A DNA stretch of 64,000 nucleotides from Rhabditoides inermis (GCA_963966185.1 CAWZYM010000221.1:1-64000); one strand, 5' to 3'; shown: positions 9,110 to 19,467, numbered from the stretch's first letter. The notes: generated from the letters alone by a model not told the origin. Numbers and translations are program-made.

Positions 9110-9182
9110 GCCTCGTTAGCTCAGTTGGTAGAGCGTTAGACTTTTAATCTAACGGCCACGGGTTCGAGTCCCGTACGGGGCT
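9110..9182 (+). tRNA. tRNA-Lys(TTT)
   Basis: Unit 10, K. Confidence 0.92.
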
Positions 9183-9302
9183 GTAATTTTGCTATTTTTG
9201 GATCAATGCTACTGATTATTTCATCATTTCGCGGACGTACCTTGCAATCTTTGTCGGCGCCTTTTGCCAACACTTCCACGCTATTAGACAGCCGTTCTCT
9301 CG

Positions 9303-9374
9303 GCCTATGTAGTATAGTGGTTAGTACTCCACGTTGTGGCCGTGGCGACACAGGTTCGATTCCTGTCATAGGCA
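9303..9374 (+). tRNA. tRNA-His(GTG)
   Basis: Unit 10, H2; a MITE follows 120 bp downstream. Confidence 0.93.
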
Positions 9375-9494
9375 TTTCCTTTTTGTAAACGTCGTCGCTC
9401 ACGAAAAACTTTTGTCTGACCAACTTCGAATAAAGTTGATCGTGGGAGAACGGAAAACAGTCTTGAAGGTCCTGGAAGTGTTTCATTTCTTAGC

Positions 9495-10044
9495 TAGGGA
9501 CCACAATACCATTTTCAGATGTTTGGATATGGTATAGCAATTAGTTCATTCATGTAGTTCATTTCAAGCTGATTTCAAAAATATATAATGTTCATAGGGT
9601 TCATCGTTCACATTGCGCTCAAATTCCGCGCAGCGCGCGCACCCGAGCGTGCGCTCACATAGGGAAAGTGCGACAGAGGGCGGCTAGATCAAAAGATTTA
9701 TGACGTCATCGATAGTTAAATTATGAATGTATTCGTTTATAATAGTAGCAATACGCTTTGTTTGATTGTAATCGATCAGTACTTGATGAAATACATCTCT
9801 TATTACATCATTTTTCATTACTCATTTTGGGCAATGGCGGCTAGATCAAAGAAATATGACGTCATAATATCACTTTTTATCGATTTTCAGTACTTTACAG
9901 GGTACATGATCCCATAAATAAAATATCGTTGGAATCAGCGCGAAAGGGCGAATCGTTCTATGGTAATTAGAGCACATCATGTGTCCAGTGAGAATATGTT
10001 ACATGATTTCGCCTCACTCTCTACATATCACGTTGTGGTCCCTA
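9495..10044. mobile_element. MITE-like element, copy 1
   Basis: This 550-bp element is inserted in the H2-H1 spacer. The ends are perfect 12-bp inverted repeats, TAGGGACCACAA and TTGTGGTCCCTA. They are flanked by a 9-bp direct repeat TTTCTTAGC (9486-9494 and 10045-10053) that is present once in empty units. It encodes no transposase; the one 64-codon frame inside is not credible. Inside are two copies of GGCGGCTAGATCAAA (9679 and 9836), each followed by TGACGTCA (9701-9708, 9857-9864). Nine-base duplications fit Mutator-like elements; the TAGGG ends also recall hAT elements, which make 8-bp duplications. Family not assigned. Confidence 0.88.
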
Positions 10045-10146
10045 TTTCTTAGCCACTTGCAACTTGCAACTTATTGTGTATGTATGAGTATGAGAGTATG
10101 TGTATGAATGTAACATCATCACGCAATTATTTTAGCTCAGTTATTG

Positions 10147-10218
10147 GCCTATGTAGTATAGTGGTTAGTACTCCACGTTGTGGCCGTGGCGACACAGGTT
10201 CGATTCCTGTCATAGGCA
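10147..10218 (+). tRNA. tRNA-His(GTG)
   Basis: Unit 11, H1. Confidence 0.93.
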
Positions 10219-10286
10219 TTCCTTTTCCTTTCTCCGTTGTCCAGATCAAGCCTGCGCATATCCGATTTCTGGGAGATCAAGAACAA

Positions 10287-10358
10287 GCGTCTGTGGTGTA
10301 ATGGTCAGCATGGATGCCTTCCAAGCATTCGACGGGGGTTCGATTCCCCCCAGACGCA
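10287..10358 (+). tRNA. tRNA-Gly(TCC)
   Basis: Unit 11, G1. Confidence 0.93.
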
Positions 10359-10431
10359 TGACATTTTGCAAATTTGTGAAAAGAATGAGTGCTCGGGCAC
10401 GAAACCGCTCAGTAAGAGCACTCTCACATGA

Positions 10432-10505
10432 GCGTCTGCGGTGTAATGGTCAGCATGGATGCCTTCCAAGCATTCGACGGGGGTTCGATTCCCCCCCCAG
10501 ACGCA
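10432..10505 (+). tRNA. tRNA-Gly(TCC), C8, C-run of 8
   Basis: Unit 11, G2. C8, two extra C. Confidence 0.6.
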
Positions 10506-10602
10506 TAACGTTTTGCCCTATTAAAAATAATTTCAGCATCACTACTCGCGTGCTTTTGCAGCGTGCGATCGAATATCGGCGGAGAATGGAGAGGAATCTG
10601 AA

Positions 10603-10675
10603 GCCTCGTTAGCTCAGTTGGTAGAGCGTTAGACTTTTAATCTAACGGCCACGGGTTCGAGTCCCGTACGGGGCT
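10603..10675 (+). tRNA. tRNA-Lys(TTT)
   Basis: Unit 11, K. Confidence 0.92.
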
Positions 10676-10795
10676 GTAATTTTGCTATTTTTGGATCAAT
10701 GCTACTGATTCTTTCATCATTTCGCGGACGTACCTTGCAATCTTTGTCGGCGCCTTTTGCCAACACTTCCACGCTATTAGACAGCCGTTCTCTCG

Positions 10796-10867
10796 GCCTA
10801 TGTAGTATAGTGGTTAGTACTCCACGTTGTGGCCGTGGCGACACAGGTTCGATTCCTGTCATAGGCA
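10796..10867 (+). tRNA. tRNA-His(GTG)
   Basis: Unit 11, H2. Confidence 0.93.
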
Positions 10868-11080
10868 TTTCCTTTTTGTAAACGTCGTCGCTCACGAAAA
10901 ACTTTTGTCTGACCAACTTCGAATAAAGTTGATCGTGGGAGAACGGAAAACAGTCTTGAAGGTCCTGGAAGTGTTTCATTTCTTAGCCACTTGCAACTTG
11001 CAACTTATTGTGTATGTATGAGTATGAGAGTATGTGTATGAATGTAACATCATCACGCAATTATTTTAGCTCAGTTATTG

Positions 11081-11152
11081 GCCTATGTAGTATAGTGGTT
11101 AGTACTCCACGTTGTGGCCGTGGCGACACAGGTTCGATTCCTGTCATAGGCA
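11081..11152 (+). tRNA. tRNA-His(GTG)
   Basis: Unit 12, H1. Confidence 0.93.
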
Positions 11153-11220
11153 TTCCTTTTCCTTTCTCCGTTGTCCAGATCAAGCCTGCGCATATCCGAT
11201 TTCTGGGAGATCAAGAACAA

Positions 11221-11292
11221 GCGTCTGTGGTGTAATGGTCAGCATGGATGCCTTCCAAGCATTCGACGGGGGTTCGATTCCCCCCAGACGCA
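11221..11292 (+). tRNA. tRNA-Gly(TCC)
   Basis: Unit 12, G1. Confidence 0.93.
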
Positions 11293-11365
11293 TTACATTT
11301 TGCAAATTTGTGAAAAGAATGAGTGCTCGGGCACGAAACCGCTCAGTAAGAGCACTCTCACATGA

Positions 11366-11437
11366 GGGTCTGTGGTGTAATGGTCAGCATGGATGCCTTC
11401 CAAGCATTCGACGGGGGTTCGATTCCCCCCAGACGCA
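11366..11437 (+). tRNA. tRNA-Gly(TCC), acceptor mutant
   Basis: Unit 12, G2. C2 is G, so acceptor pair 2-71 is a G-G clash. Confidence 0.7.
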
Positions 11438-11534
11438 TAACGTTTTGCCCTATTAAAAATAATTTCAGCATCACTACTCGCGTGCTTTTGCAGCGTGCGA
11501 TCGAATATCGGCGGAGAATGGAGAGGAATCTGAA

Positions 11535-11559
11535 GCCTCGTTAGCTCAGTTGGTAGAGC
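11535..11559 (+). pseudogene. tRNA-Lys 5' fragment
   Basis: Unit 12, K. Only the acceptor 5' strand and D arm remain. A deletion joins them to the H2-H1 spacer (GGAAAACAGTC), removing the rest of Lys and H2. Confidence 0.9.
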
Positions 11560-11696
11560 CGGAAAACAGTCTTGAAGGTCCTGGAAGTGTTTCATTTCTT
11601 AGCCACTTGCAACTTGCAACTTATTGTGTATGTATGAGTATGAGAGTATGTGTATGAATGTAACATCATCACGCAAGTATTTCAGCTCAGTTATTG

Positions 11697-11768
11697 GCCT
11701 ATGTAGTATAGTGGTTAGTACTCCACGTTGTGGCCGTGGCGACACAGGTTCGATTCCTGTCATAGGCA
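11697..11768 (+). tRNA. tRNA-His(GTG)
   Basis: Unit 13, H1. Confidence 0.93.
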
Positions 11769-11836
11769 TTCCTTTTCCTTTCTCCGTTGTCCAGATAAAG
11801 CCTGCGCATATCCGATTTCTGGGAGATCAAGAACAA

Positions 11837-11908
11837 GCGTCTGTGGTGTAATGGTCAGCATGGATGCCTTCCAAGCATTCGACGGGGGTTCGATTCCCCC
11901 CGGACGCA
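11837..11908 (+). tRNA. tRNA-Gly(TCC), G67 form
   Basis: Unit 13, G1. A67 is G (T6-G67 wobble). Confidence 0.87.
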
Positions 11909-11981
11909 TTACATTTTGCAAATTTGTGAAAAGAATGAGTGCTCGGGCACGAAACCGCTCAGTAAGAGCACTCTCACATGA

Positions 11982-12053
11982 GCGTCTGTGGTGTAATGGT
12001 CAGCATGGATGCCTTCCAAGCATTCGACGGGGGTTCGATTCCCCCCAGACGCA
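11982..12053 (+). tRNA. tRNA-Gly(TCC)
   Basis: Unit 13, G2, U8 form. Confidence 0.93.
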
Positions 12054-12150
12054 TAACGTTTTGCCCTATTAAAAATAATTTCAGCATCACTACTCGCGTG
12101 CTTTTGCAGCGTGCGATCGAATATCGGCGGAGAATGGAGAGGAATCTGAA

Positions 12151-12223
12151 GCCTCGTTAGCTCAGTTGGTAGAGCGTTAGACTTTTAATCTAACGGCCAC
12201 GGGTTCGAGTCCCGTACGGGGCT
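12151..12223 (+). tRNA. tRNA-Lys(TTT)
   Basis: Unit 13, K. Confidence 0.92.
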
Positions 12224-12343
12224 GTAATTTTGCTATTTTTGGATCAATGCTACTGATTCTTTCATCATTTCGCGGACGTACCTTGCAATCTTTGTCGGCG
12301 CCTTTTGCCAACACTTCCACGCTATTAGACAGCCGTTCTCTCG

Positions 12344-12415
12344 GCCTATGTAGTATAGTGGTTAGTACTCCACGTTGTGGCCGTGGCGACACAGGTTCGA
12401 TTCCTGTCATAGGCA
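12344..12415 (+). tRNA. tRNA-His(GTG)
   Basis: Unit 13, H2. Confidence 0.93.
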
Positions 12416-12628
12416 TTTCCTTTTTGTAAACGTCGTCGCTCACGAAAAACTTTTGTCTGACCAACTTCGAATAAAGTTGATCGTGGGAGAACGGAAAACA
12501 GTCTTGAAGGTCCTGGAAGTGTTTCATTTCTTAGCCACTTGCAACTTGCAACTTATTGTGTATGTATGAGTATGAGAGTATGTGTATGAATGTAACATCA
12601 TCACGCAATTATTTTAGCTCAGTTATTG

Positions 12629-12700
12629 GCCTATGTAGTATAGTGGTTAGTACTCCACGTTGTGGCCGTGGCGACACAGGTTCGCTTCCTGTCATAGGCA
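12629..12700 (+). tRNA. tRNA-His(GTG), A58 mutant, hybrid unit
   Basis: Unit 14, His-only mini-unit; A58 is C, as at 4628. Confidence 0.7.
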
Positions 12701-12912
12701 TTTCCTTTTTGTAAACTTCGTCGCTCACGAAAAACTTTTGTCTGACCAACTTCGAATAAAGTTGATCGTGGGAGAACGGAAAACAGTCTTGAAGGTCCTG
12801 GAAGTGTTTCATTTCTTAGCCACTTGCAACTTGCAATTATTGTGTATGTATGAGTATGAGAGTATGTGTATGAATGTAACATCATCACGCAATTATTTTA
12901 GCTCAGTTATTG

Positions 12913-12984
12913 GCCTATGTAGTATAGTGGTTAGTACTCCACGTTGTGGCCGTGGCGACACAGGTTCGATTCCTGTCATAGGCA
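12913..12984 (+). tRNA. tRNA-His(GTG)
   Basis: Unit 15, H1. Confidence 0.93.
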
Positions 12985-13052
12985 TTCCTTTTCCTTTCTC
13001 CGTTGTCCAGATCAAGCCTGCGCATATCCGATTTCTGGGAGATCAAGAACAA

Positions 13053-13124
13053 GCGTCTGTGGTGTAATGGTCAGCATGGATGCCTTCCAAGCATTCGACG
13101 GGGGTTCGATTCCCCCCAGACGCA
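13053..13124 (+). tRNA. tRNA-Gly(TCC)
   Basis: Unit 15, G1. Confidence 0.93.
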
Positions 13125-13197
13125 TGACATTTTGCAAATTTGTGAAAAGAATGAGTGCTCGGGCACGAAACCGCTCAGTAAGTGCACTCTCACATGA

Positions 13198-13269
13198 GCG
13201 TCTGCGGTGTAATGGTCAGCATGGATGCCTTCCAAGCATTCGACGGGGGTTCGATTCCCCCCAGACGCA
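13198..13269 (+). tRNA. tRNA-Gly(TCC), C8 form
   Basis: Unit 15, G2, C8. Confidence 0.8.
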
Positions 13270-13366
13270 TAACGTTTTGCCCTATTAAAAATAATTTCAG
13301 CATCACTACTCGCGTGCTTTTGCAGCGTGCGATCGAATATCGGCGGAGAATGGAGAGGAATCTGAA

Positions 13367-13439
13367 GCCTCGTTAGCTCAGTTGGTAGAGCGTTAGACTT
13401 TTAATCTAACGGCCACGGGTTCGAGTCCCGTACGGGGCT
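13367..13439 (+). tRNA. tRNA-Lys(TTT)
   Basis: Unit 15, K. Confidence 0.92.
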
Positions 13440-13559
13440 GTAATTTTGCTATTTTTGGATCAATGCTACTGATTCTTTCATCATTTCGCGGACGTACCTT
13501 GCAATCTTTGTCGGCGCCTTTTGCCAACACTTCCACGCTATTAGACAGCCGTTCTCTCG

Positions 13560-13631
13560 GCCTATGTAGTATAGTGGTTAGTACTCCACGTTGTGGCCGT
13601 GGCGACACAGGTTCGATTCCTGTCATAGGCA
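13560..13631 (+). tRNA. tRNA-His(GTG)
   Basis: Unit 15, H2. Confidence 0.93.
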
Positions 13632-13844
13632 TTTCCTTTTTGTAAACGTCGTCGCTCACGAAAAACTTTTGTCTGACCAACTTCGAATAAAGTTGATCGT
13701 GGGAGAACGGAAAACAGTCTTGAAGGTCCTGGAAGTGTTTCATTTCTTAGCCACTTGCAACTTGCAACTTATTGTGTATGTATGAGTATGAGAGTATGTG
13801 TATGAATGTAACATCATCACGCAATTATTTTAGCTCAGTTATTG

Positions 13845-13916
13845 GCCTATGTAGTATAGTGGTTAGTACTCCACGTTGTGGCCGTGGCGACACAGGTTCG
13901 ATTCCTGTCATAGGCA
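13845..13916 (+). tRNA. tRNA-His(GTG)
   Basis: Unit 16, H1. Confidence 0.93.
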
Positions 13917-13984
13917 TTCCTTTTCCTTTCTCCGTTGTCCAGATCAAGCCTGCGCATATCCGATTTCTGGGAGATCAAGAACAA

Positions 13985-14056
13985 GCGTCTGTGGTGTAAT
14001 GGTCAGCATGGATGCCTTCCAAGCATTCGACGGGGGTTCGATTCCCCCCAGACGCA
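13985..14056 (+). tRNA. tRNA-Gly(TCC)
   Basis: Unit 16, G1. Confidence 0.93.
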
Positions 14057-14129
14057 TTACATTTTGCAAATTTGTGAAAAGAATGAGTGCTCGGGCACGA
14101 AACCGCTCAGTAAGAGCACTCTCACATGA

Positions 14130-14201
14130 GCGTCTGTGGTGTAATGGTCAGCATGGATGCCTTCCAAGCATTCGACGGGGGTTCGATTCCCCCCAGACGC
14201 A
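14130..14201 (+). tRNA. tRNA-Gly(TCC)
   Basis: Unit 16, G2, U8 form. Confidence 0.93.
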
Positions 14202-14298
14202 TAACGTTTTGCCCTATTAAAAATAATTTCAGCATCACTACTCGCGTGCTTTTGCAGCGTGCGATCGAATATCGGCGGAGAATGGAGAGAAATCTGAA

Positions 14299-14371
14299 GC
14301 CTCGTTAGCTCAGTTGGTAGAGCGTTAGACTTTTAATCTAACGGCCACGGGTTCGAGTCCCGTACGGGGCT
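14299..14371 (+). tRNA. tRNA-Lys(TTT)
   Basis: Unit 16, K. Confidence 0.92.
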
Positions 14372-14491
14372 GTAATTTTGCTATTTTTGGATCAATGCTA
14401 CTGATTCTTTCATCATTTCGCGGACGTACCTTGCAATCTTTGTCGGCGCCTTTTGCCAACACTTCCACGCTATTAGACAGCCGTTCTCTCG

Positions 14492-14563
14492 GCCTATGTA
14501 GTATAGTGGTTAGTACTCCACGTTGTGGCCGTGGCGACACAGGTTCGATTCCTGTCATAGGCA
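14492..14563 (+). tRNA. tRNA-His(GTG)
   Basis: Unit 16, H2. Confidence 0.93.
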
Positions 14564-14776
14564 TTTCCTTTTTGTAAACGTCGTCGCTCACGAAAAACTT
14601 TTGTCTGACCAACTTCGAATAAAGTTGATCGTGGGAGAACGGAAAACAGTCTTGAAGGTCCTGGAAGTGTTTCATTTCTTAGCCACTTGCAACTTGCAAC
14701 TTATTGTGTATGTATGAGTATGAGAGTATGTGTATGAATGTAACATCATCACGCAATTATTTTAGCTCAGTTATTG

Positions 14777-14848
14777 GCCTATGTAGTATAGTGGTTAGTA
14801 CTCCACGTTGTGGCCGTGGCGACACAGGTTCGATTCCTGTCATAGGCA
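14777..14848 (+). tRNA. tRNA-His(GTG)
   Basis: Unit 17, H1. Confidence 0.93.
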
Positions 14849-14916
14849 TTCCTTTTCCTTTCTCCGTTGTCCAGATCAAGCCTGCGCATATCCGATTTCT
14901 GGGAGATCAAGAACAA

Positions 14917-14988
14917 GCGTCTGTGGTGTAATGGTCAGCATGGATGCCTTCCAAGCATTCGACGGGGGTTCGATTCCCCCCAGACGCA
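14917..14988 (+). tRNA. tRNA-Gly(TCC)
   Basis: Unit 17, G1. Confidence 0.93.
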
Positions 14989-15061
14989 TGACATTTTGCA
15001 AATTTGTGAAAAGAATGAGTGCTCGGGCACGAAACCGCTCAGTAAGAGCACTCTCACATGA

Positions 15062-15133
15062 GCGTCTGCGGTGTAATGGTCAGCATGGATGCCTTCCAAG
15101 CATTCGACGGGGGTTCGATTCCCCCCAGACGCA
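15062..15133 (+). tRNA. tRNA-Gly(TCC), C8 form
   Basis: Unit 17, G2, C8. Confidence 0.8.
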
Positions 15134-15230
15134 TAACGTTTTGCCCTATTAAAAATAATTTCAGCATCACTACTCGCGTGCTTTTGCAGCGTGCGATCGA
15201 ATATCGGCGGAGAATGGAGAGAAATCTGAA

Positions 15231-15303
15231 GCCTCGTTAGCTCAGTTGGTAGAGCGTTAGACTTTTAATCTAACGGCCACGGGTTCGAGTCCCGTACGGG
15301 GCT
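15231..15303 (+). tRNA. tRNA-Lys(TTT)
   Basis: Unit 17, K. Confidence 0.92.
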
Positions 15304-15423
15304 GTAATTTTGCTATTTTTGGATCAATGCTACTGATTCTTTCATCATTTCGCGGACGTACCTTGCAATCTTTGTCGGCGCCTTTTGCCAACACTTCCAC
15401 GCTATTAGACAGCCGTTCTCTCG

Positions 15424-15495
15424 GCCTATGTAGTATAGTGGTTAGTACTCCACGTTGTGGCCGTGGCGACACAGGTTCGATTCCTGTCATAGGCA
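15424..15495 (+). tRNA. tRNA-His(GTG)
   Basis: Unit 17, H2. Confidence 0.93.
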
Positions 15496-15708
15496 TTTCC
15501 TTTTTGTAAACGTCGTCGCTCACGAAAAACTTTTGTCTGACCAACTTCGAATAAAGTTGATCGTGGGAGAACGGAAAACAGTCTTGAAGGTCCTGGAAGT
15601 GTTTCATTTCTTAGCCACTTGCAACTTGCAACTTATTGTGTATGTATGAGTATGAGAGTATGTGTATGAATGTAACATCATCACGCAATTATTTTAGCTC
15701 AGTTATTG

Positions 15709-15780
15709 GCCTATGTAGTATAGTGGTTAGTACTCCACGTTGTGGCCGTGGCGACACAGGTTCGATTCCTGTCATAGGCA
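15709..15780 (+). tRNA. tRNA-His(GTG)
   Basis: Unit 18, H1. Confidence 0.93.
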
Positions 15781-15848
15781 TTCCTTTTCCTTTCTCCGTT
15801 GTCCAGATCAAGCCTGCGCATATCCGATTTCTGGGAGATCAAGAACAA

Positions 15849-15920
15849 GCGTCTGTGGTGTAATGGTCAGCATGGATGCCTTCCAATCATTCGACGGGGG
15901 TTCGATTCCCCCCAGACGCA
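15849..15920 (+). tRNA. tRNA-Gly(TCC), anticodon-stem mutant
   Basis: Unit 18, G1. G39 is T, opening the pair next to the anticodon loop. Confidence 0.72.
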
Positions 15921-15993
15921 TTACATTTTGCAAATTTGTGAAAAGAATGAGTGCTCGGGCACGAAACCGCTCAGTAAGAGCACTCTCACATGA

Positions 15994-16065
15994 GCGTCTG
16001 TGGTGTAATGGTCAGCATGGATGCCTTCCAAGCATTCGACGGGGGTTCGATTCCCCCCAGACGCA
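15994..16065 (+). tRNA. tRNA-Gly(TCC)
   Basis: Unit 18, G2, U8 form. Confidence 0.93.
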
Positions 16066-16162
16066 TAACGTTTTGCCCTATTAAAAATAATTTCAGCATC
16101 ACTACTCGCGTGCTTTTGCAGCGTGCGATCGAATATCGGCGGAGAATGGAGAGGAATCTGAA

Positions 16163-16235
16163 GCCTCGTTAGCTCAGTTGGTAGAGCGTTAGACTTTTAA
16201 TTTAACGGCCACGGGTTCGAGTCCCGTACGGGGCT
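16163..16235 (+). tRNA. tRNA-Lys(TTT), U40 form
   Basis: Unit 18, K; G30-U40 wobble. Confidence 0.88.
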
Positions 16236-16355
16236 GTAATTTTGCTATTTTTGGATCAATGCTACTGATTCTTTCATCATTTCGCGGACGTACCTTGCAA
16301 TCTTTGTCGGCGCCTTTTGCCAACACTTCCACGCTATTAGACAGCCGTTCTCTCG

Positions 16356-16427
16356 GCCTATGTAGTATAGTGGTTAGTACTCCACGTTGTGGCCGTGGCG
16401 ACACAGATTCGATTCCTGTCATAGGCA
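16356..16427 (+). tRNA. tRNA-His(GTG), T-stem mutant
   Basis: Unit 18, H2. G53 is A (T-stem pair and B box damaged). Confidence 0.7.
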
Positions 16428-16638
16428 TTTCCTTTTTGTAAACGTCGTCGCTCACGAAAAACTTTTGTCTGACCAACTTCGAATAGTTGATCGTGGGAGA
16501 ACGGAAAACAGTCTTGAAGGTCCTGGAAGTGTTTCATTTCTTAGCCACTTGCAACTTGCAACTTATTGTGTATGTATGAGTATGAGAGTATGTGTATGAA
16601 TGTAACATCATCACGCAATTATTTTAGCTCAGTTATTG

Positions 16639-16710
16639 GCCTATGTAGTATAGTGGTTAGTACTCCACGTTGTGGCCGTGGCGACACAGGTTCGATTCCT
16701 GTCATAGGCA
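16639..16710 (+). tRNA. tRNA-His(GTG)
   Basis: Unit 19, H1. A deletion right after it (join at about 16735) removes G1. Confidence 0.93.
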
Positions 16711-16744
16711 TTCCTTTTCCTTTCTCCGTTGTCCTCTCACATGA

Positions 16745-16816
16745 GCGTCTGCGGTGTAATGGTCAGCATGGATGCCTTCCAAGCATTCGACGGGGGTTCG
16801 ATTCCCCCCAGACGCA
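16745..16816 (+). tRNA. tRNA-Gly(TCC), C8 form
   Basis: Unit 19, G2, C8; the only Gly of this unit. Confidence 0.8.
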
Positions 16817-16913
16817 TAACGTTTTGCCCTATTAAAAATAATTTCAGCATCACTACTCGCGTGCTTTTGCAGCGTGCGATCGAATATCGGCGGAGAATGG
16901 AGAGGAATCTGAA

Positions 16914-16986
16914 GCCTCGTTAGCTCAGTTGGTAGAGCGTTAGACTTTTAATCTAACGGCCACGGGTTCGAGTCCCGTACGGGGCT
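16914..16986 (+). tRNA. tRNA-Lys(TTT)
   Basis: Unit 19, K. Confidence 0.92.
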
Positions 16987-17106
16987 GTAATTTTGCTATT
17001 TTTGGATCAATGCTACTGATTCTTTCATCATTTCGCGGACGTACCTTGCAATCTTTGTCGGCGCCTTTTGCCAACACTTCCACGCTATTAGACAGCCGTT
17101 CTCTCG

Positions 17107-17178
17107 GCCTATGTAGTATAGTGGTTAGTACTCCACGTTGTGGCCGTGGCGACACAGGTTCGATTCCTGTCATAGGCA
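17107..17178 (+). tRNA. tRNA-His(GTG)
   Basis: Unit 19, H2. Confidence 0.93.
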
Positions 17179-17391
17179 TTTCCTTTTTGTAAACGTCGTC
17201 GCTCACGAAAAACTTTTGTCTGACCAACTTCGAATAAAGTTGATCGTGGGAGAACGGAAAACAGTCTTGAAGGTCCTGGAAGTGTTTCATTTCTTAGCCA
17301 CTTGCAACTTGCAACTTATTGTGTATGTATGAGTATGAGAGTATGTGTATGAATGTAACATCATCACGCAATTATTTTAGCTCAGTTATTG

Positions 17392-17463
17392 GCCTATGTA
17401 GTATAGTGGTTAGTACTCCACGTTGTGGCCGTGGCGACACAGGTTCGATTCCTGTCATAGGCA
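17392..17463 (+). tRNA. tRNA-His(GTG)
   Basis: Unit 20, H1. Confidence 0.93.
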
Positions 17464-17531
17464 TTCCTTTTCCTTTCTCCGTTGTCCAGATCAAGCCTGC
17501 GCATATCCGATTTCTGGGAGATCAAGAACAA

Positions 17532-17603
17532 GCGTCTGTGGTGTAATGGTCAGCATGGATGCCTTCCAAGCATTCGACGGGGGTTCGATTCCCCCCAGAC
17601 GCA
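17532..17603 (+). tRNA. tRNA-Gly(TCC)
   Basis: Unit 20, G1. Confidence 0.93.
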
Positions 17604-17676
17604 TTACATTTTGCAAATTTGTGAAAAGAATGAGTGCTCGGGCACGAAACCGCTCAGTAAGAGCACTCTCACATGA

Positions 17677-17748
17677 GCGTCTGTGGTGTAATGGTCAGCA
17701 TGGATGCCTTCCAAGCATTCGACGGGGGTTCGATTCCCCCCAGACGCA
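17677..17748 (+). tRNA. tRNA-Gly(TCC)
   Basis: Unit 20, G2, U8 form. Confidence 0.93.
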
Positions 17749-17845
17749 TAACGTTTTGCCCTATTAAAAATAATTTCAGCATCACTACTCGCGTGCTTTT
17801 GCAGCGTGCGATCGAATATCGGCGGAGAATGGAGAGGAATCTGAA

Positions 17846-17918
17846 GCCTCGTTAGCTCAGTTGGTAGAGCGTTAGACTTTTAATCTAACGGCCACGGGTT
17901 CGAGTCCCGTACGGGGCT
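17846..17918 (+). tRNA. tRNA-Lys(TTT)
   Basis: Unit 20, K. Confidence 0.92.
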
Positions 17919-18038
17919 GTAATTTTGCTATTTTTGGATCAATGCTACTGATTCTTTCATCATTTCGCGGACGTACCTTGCAATCTTTGTCGGCGCCTTT
18001 TGCCAACACTTCCACGCTATTAGACAGCCGTTCTCTCG

Positions 18039-18110
18039 GCCTATGTAGTATAGTGGTTAGTACTCCACGTTGTGGCCGTGGCGACACAGGTTCGATTCCT
18101 GTCATAGGCA
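18039..18110 (+). tRNA. tRNA-His(GTG)
   Basis: Unit 20, H2. Confidence 0.93.
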
Positions 18111-18323
18111 TTTCCTTTTTGTAAACGTCGTCGCTCACGAAAAACTTTTGTCTGACCAACTTCGAATAAAGTTGATCGTGGGAGAACGGAAAACAGTCTT
18201 GAAGGTCCTGGAAGTGTTTCATTTCTTAGCCACTTGCAACTTGCAACTTATTGTGTATGTATGAGTATGAGAGTATGTGTATGAATGTAACATCATCACG
18301 CAATTATTTTAGCTCAGTTATTG

Positions 18324-18395
18324 GCCTATGTAGTATAGTGGTTAGTACTCCACGTTGTGGCCGTGGCGACACAGGTTCGATTCCTGTCATAGGCA
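18324..18395 (+). tRNA. tRNA-His(GTG)
   Basis: Unit 21, H1. Confidence 0.93.
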
Positions 18396-18463
18396 TTCCT
18401 TTTCCTTTCTCCGTTGTCCAGATCAAGCCTGCGCATATCCGATTTCTGGGAGATCAAGAACAA

Positions 18464-18535
18464 GCGTCTGTGGTGTAATGGTCAGCATGGATGCCTTCCA
18501 AGCATTCGACGGGGGTTCGATTCCCCCCAGACGCA
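18464..18535 (+). tRNA. tRNA-Gly(TCC)
   Basis: Unit 21, G1. Confidence 0.93.
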
Positions 18536-18608
18536 TTACATTTTGCAAATTTGTGAAAAGAATGAGTGCTCGGGCACGAAACCGCTCAGTAAGAGCACTC
18601 TCACATGA

Positions 18609-18680
18609 GCGTCTGTGGTGTAATGGTCAGCATGGATGCCTTCCAAGCATTCGACGGGGGTTCGATTCCCCCCAGACGCA
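18609..18680 (+). tRNA. tRNA-Gly(TCC)
   Basis: Unit 21, G2, U8 form. Confidence 0.93.
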
Positions 18681-18777
18681 TAACGTTTTGCCCTATTAAA
18701 AATAATTTCAGCATCACTACTCGCGTGCTTTTGCAGCGTGCGATCGAATATCGGCGGAGAATGGAGAGGAATCTGAA

Positions 18778-18850
18778 GCCTCGTTAGCTCAGTTGGTAGA
18801 GCGTTAGACTTTTAATTTAACGGCCACGGGTTCGAGTCCCGTACGGGGCT
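18778..18850 (+). tRNA. tRNA-Lys(TTT), U40 form
   Basis: Unit 21, K; G30-U40 wobble. Confidence 0.88.
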
Positions 18851-18970
18851 GTAATTTTGCTATTTTTGGATCAATGCTACTGATTATTTCATCATTTCGC
18901 GGACGTACCTTGCAATCTTTGTCGGCGCCTTTTGCCAACACTTCCACGCTATTAGACAGCCGTTCTCTCG

Positions 18971-19042
18971 GCCTATGTAGTATAGTGGTTAGTACTCCAC
19001 GTTGTGGCCGTGGCGACACAGGTTCGATTCCTGGCATAGGCA
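18971..19042 (+). tRNA. tRNA-His(GTG), T-stem mutant
   Basis: Unit 21, H2. T65 is G (pair 49-65 lost). Confidence 0.72.
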
Positions 19043-19255
19043 TTTCCTTTTTGTAAACGTCGTCGCTCACGAAAAACTTTTGTCTGACCAACTTCGAATA
19101 AAGTTGATCGTGGGAGAACGGAAAACAGTCTTGAAGGTCCTGGAAGTGTTTCATTTCTTAGCCACTTGCAACTTGCAACTTATTGTGTATGTATGAGTAT
19201 GAGAGTATGTGTATGAATGTAACATCATCACGCAATTATTTTAGCTCAGTTATTG

Positions 19256-19327
19256 GCCTATGTAGTATAGTGGTTAGTACTCCACGTTGTGGCCGTGGCG
19301 ACACAGGTTCGATTCCTGTCATAGGCA
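19256..19327 (+). tRNA. tRNA-His(GTG)
   Basis: Unit 22, H1. Confidence 0.93.
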
Positions 19328-19395
19328 TTCCTTTTCCTTTCTCCGTTGTCCAGATCAAGCCTGCGCATATCCGATTTCTGGGAGATCAAGAACAA

Positions 19396-19467
19396 GCGTC
19401 TGTGGTGTAATGGTCAGCATGGATGCCTTCCAAGCATTCGACGGGGGTTCGATTCCCCCCAGACGCA
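19396..19467 (+). tRNA. tRNA-Gly(TCC)
   Basis: Unit 22, G1. Confidence 0.93.

Noticed and set aside
160..9537. Recurrent open frames of 60-146 codons in every array unit, on both strands
   Set aside because: They run straight through tRNA genes and spacers, start mostly at non-ATG codons, and repeat only because the DNA repeats.
9723..9917. 64-codon frame inside the MITE as a transposase remnant
   Set aside because: Low-complexity, AT-driven sequence with no transposase motif; the element is only 550 bp.
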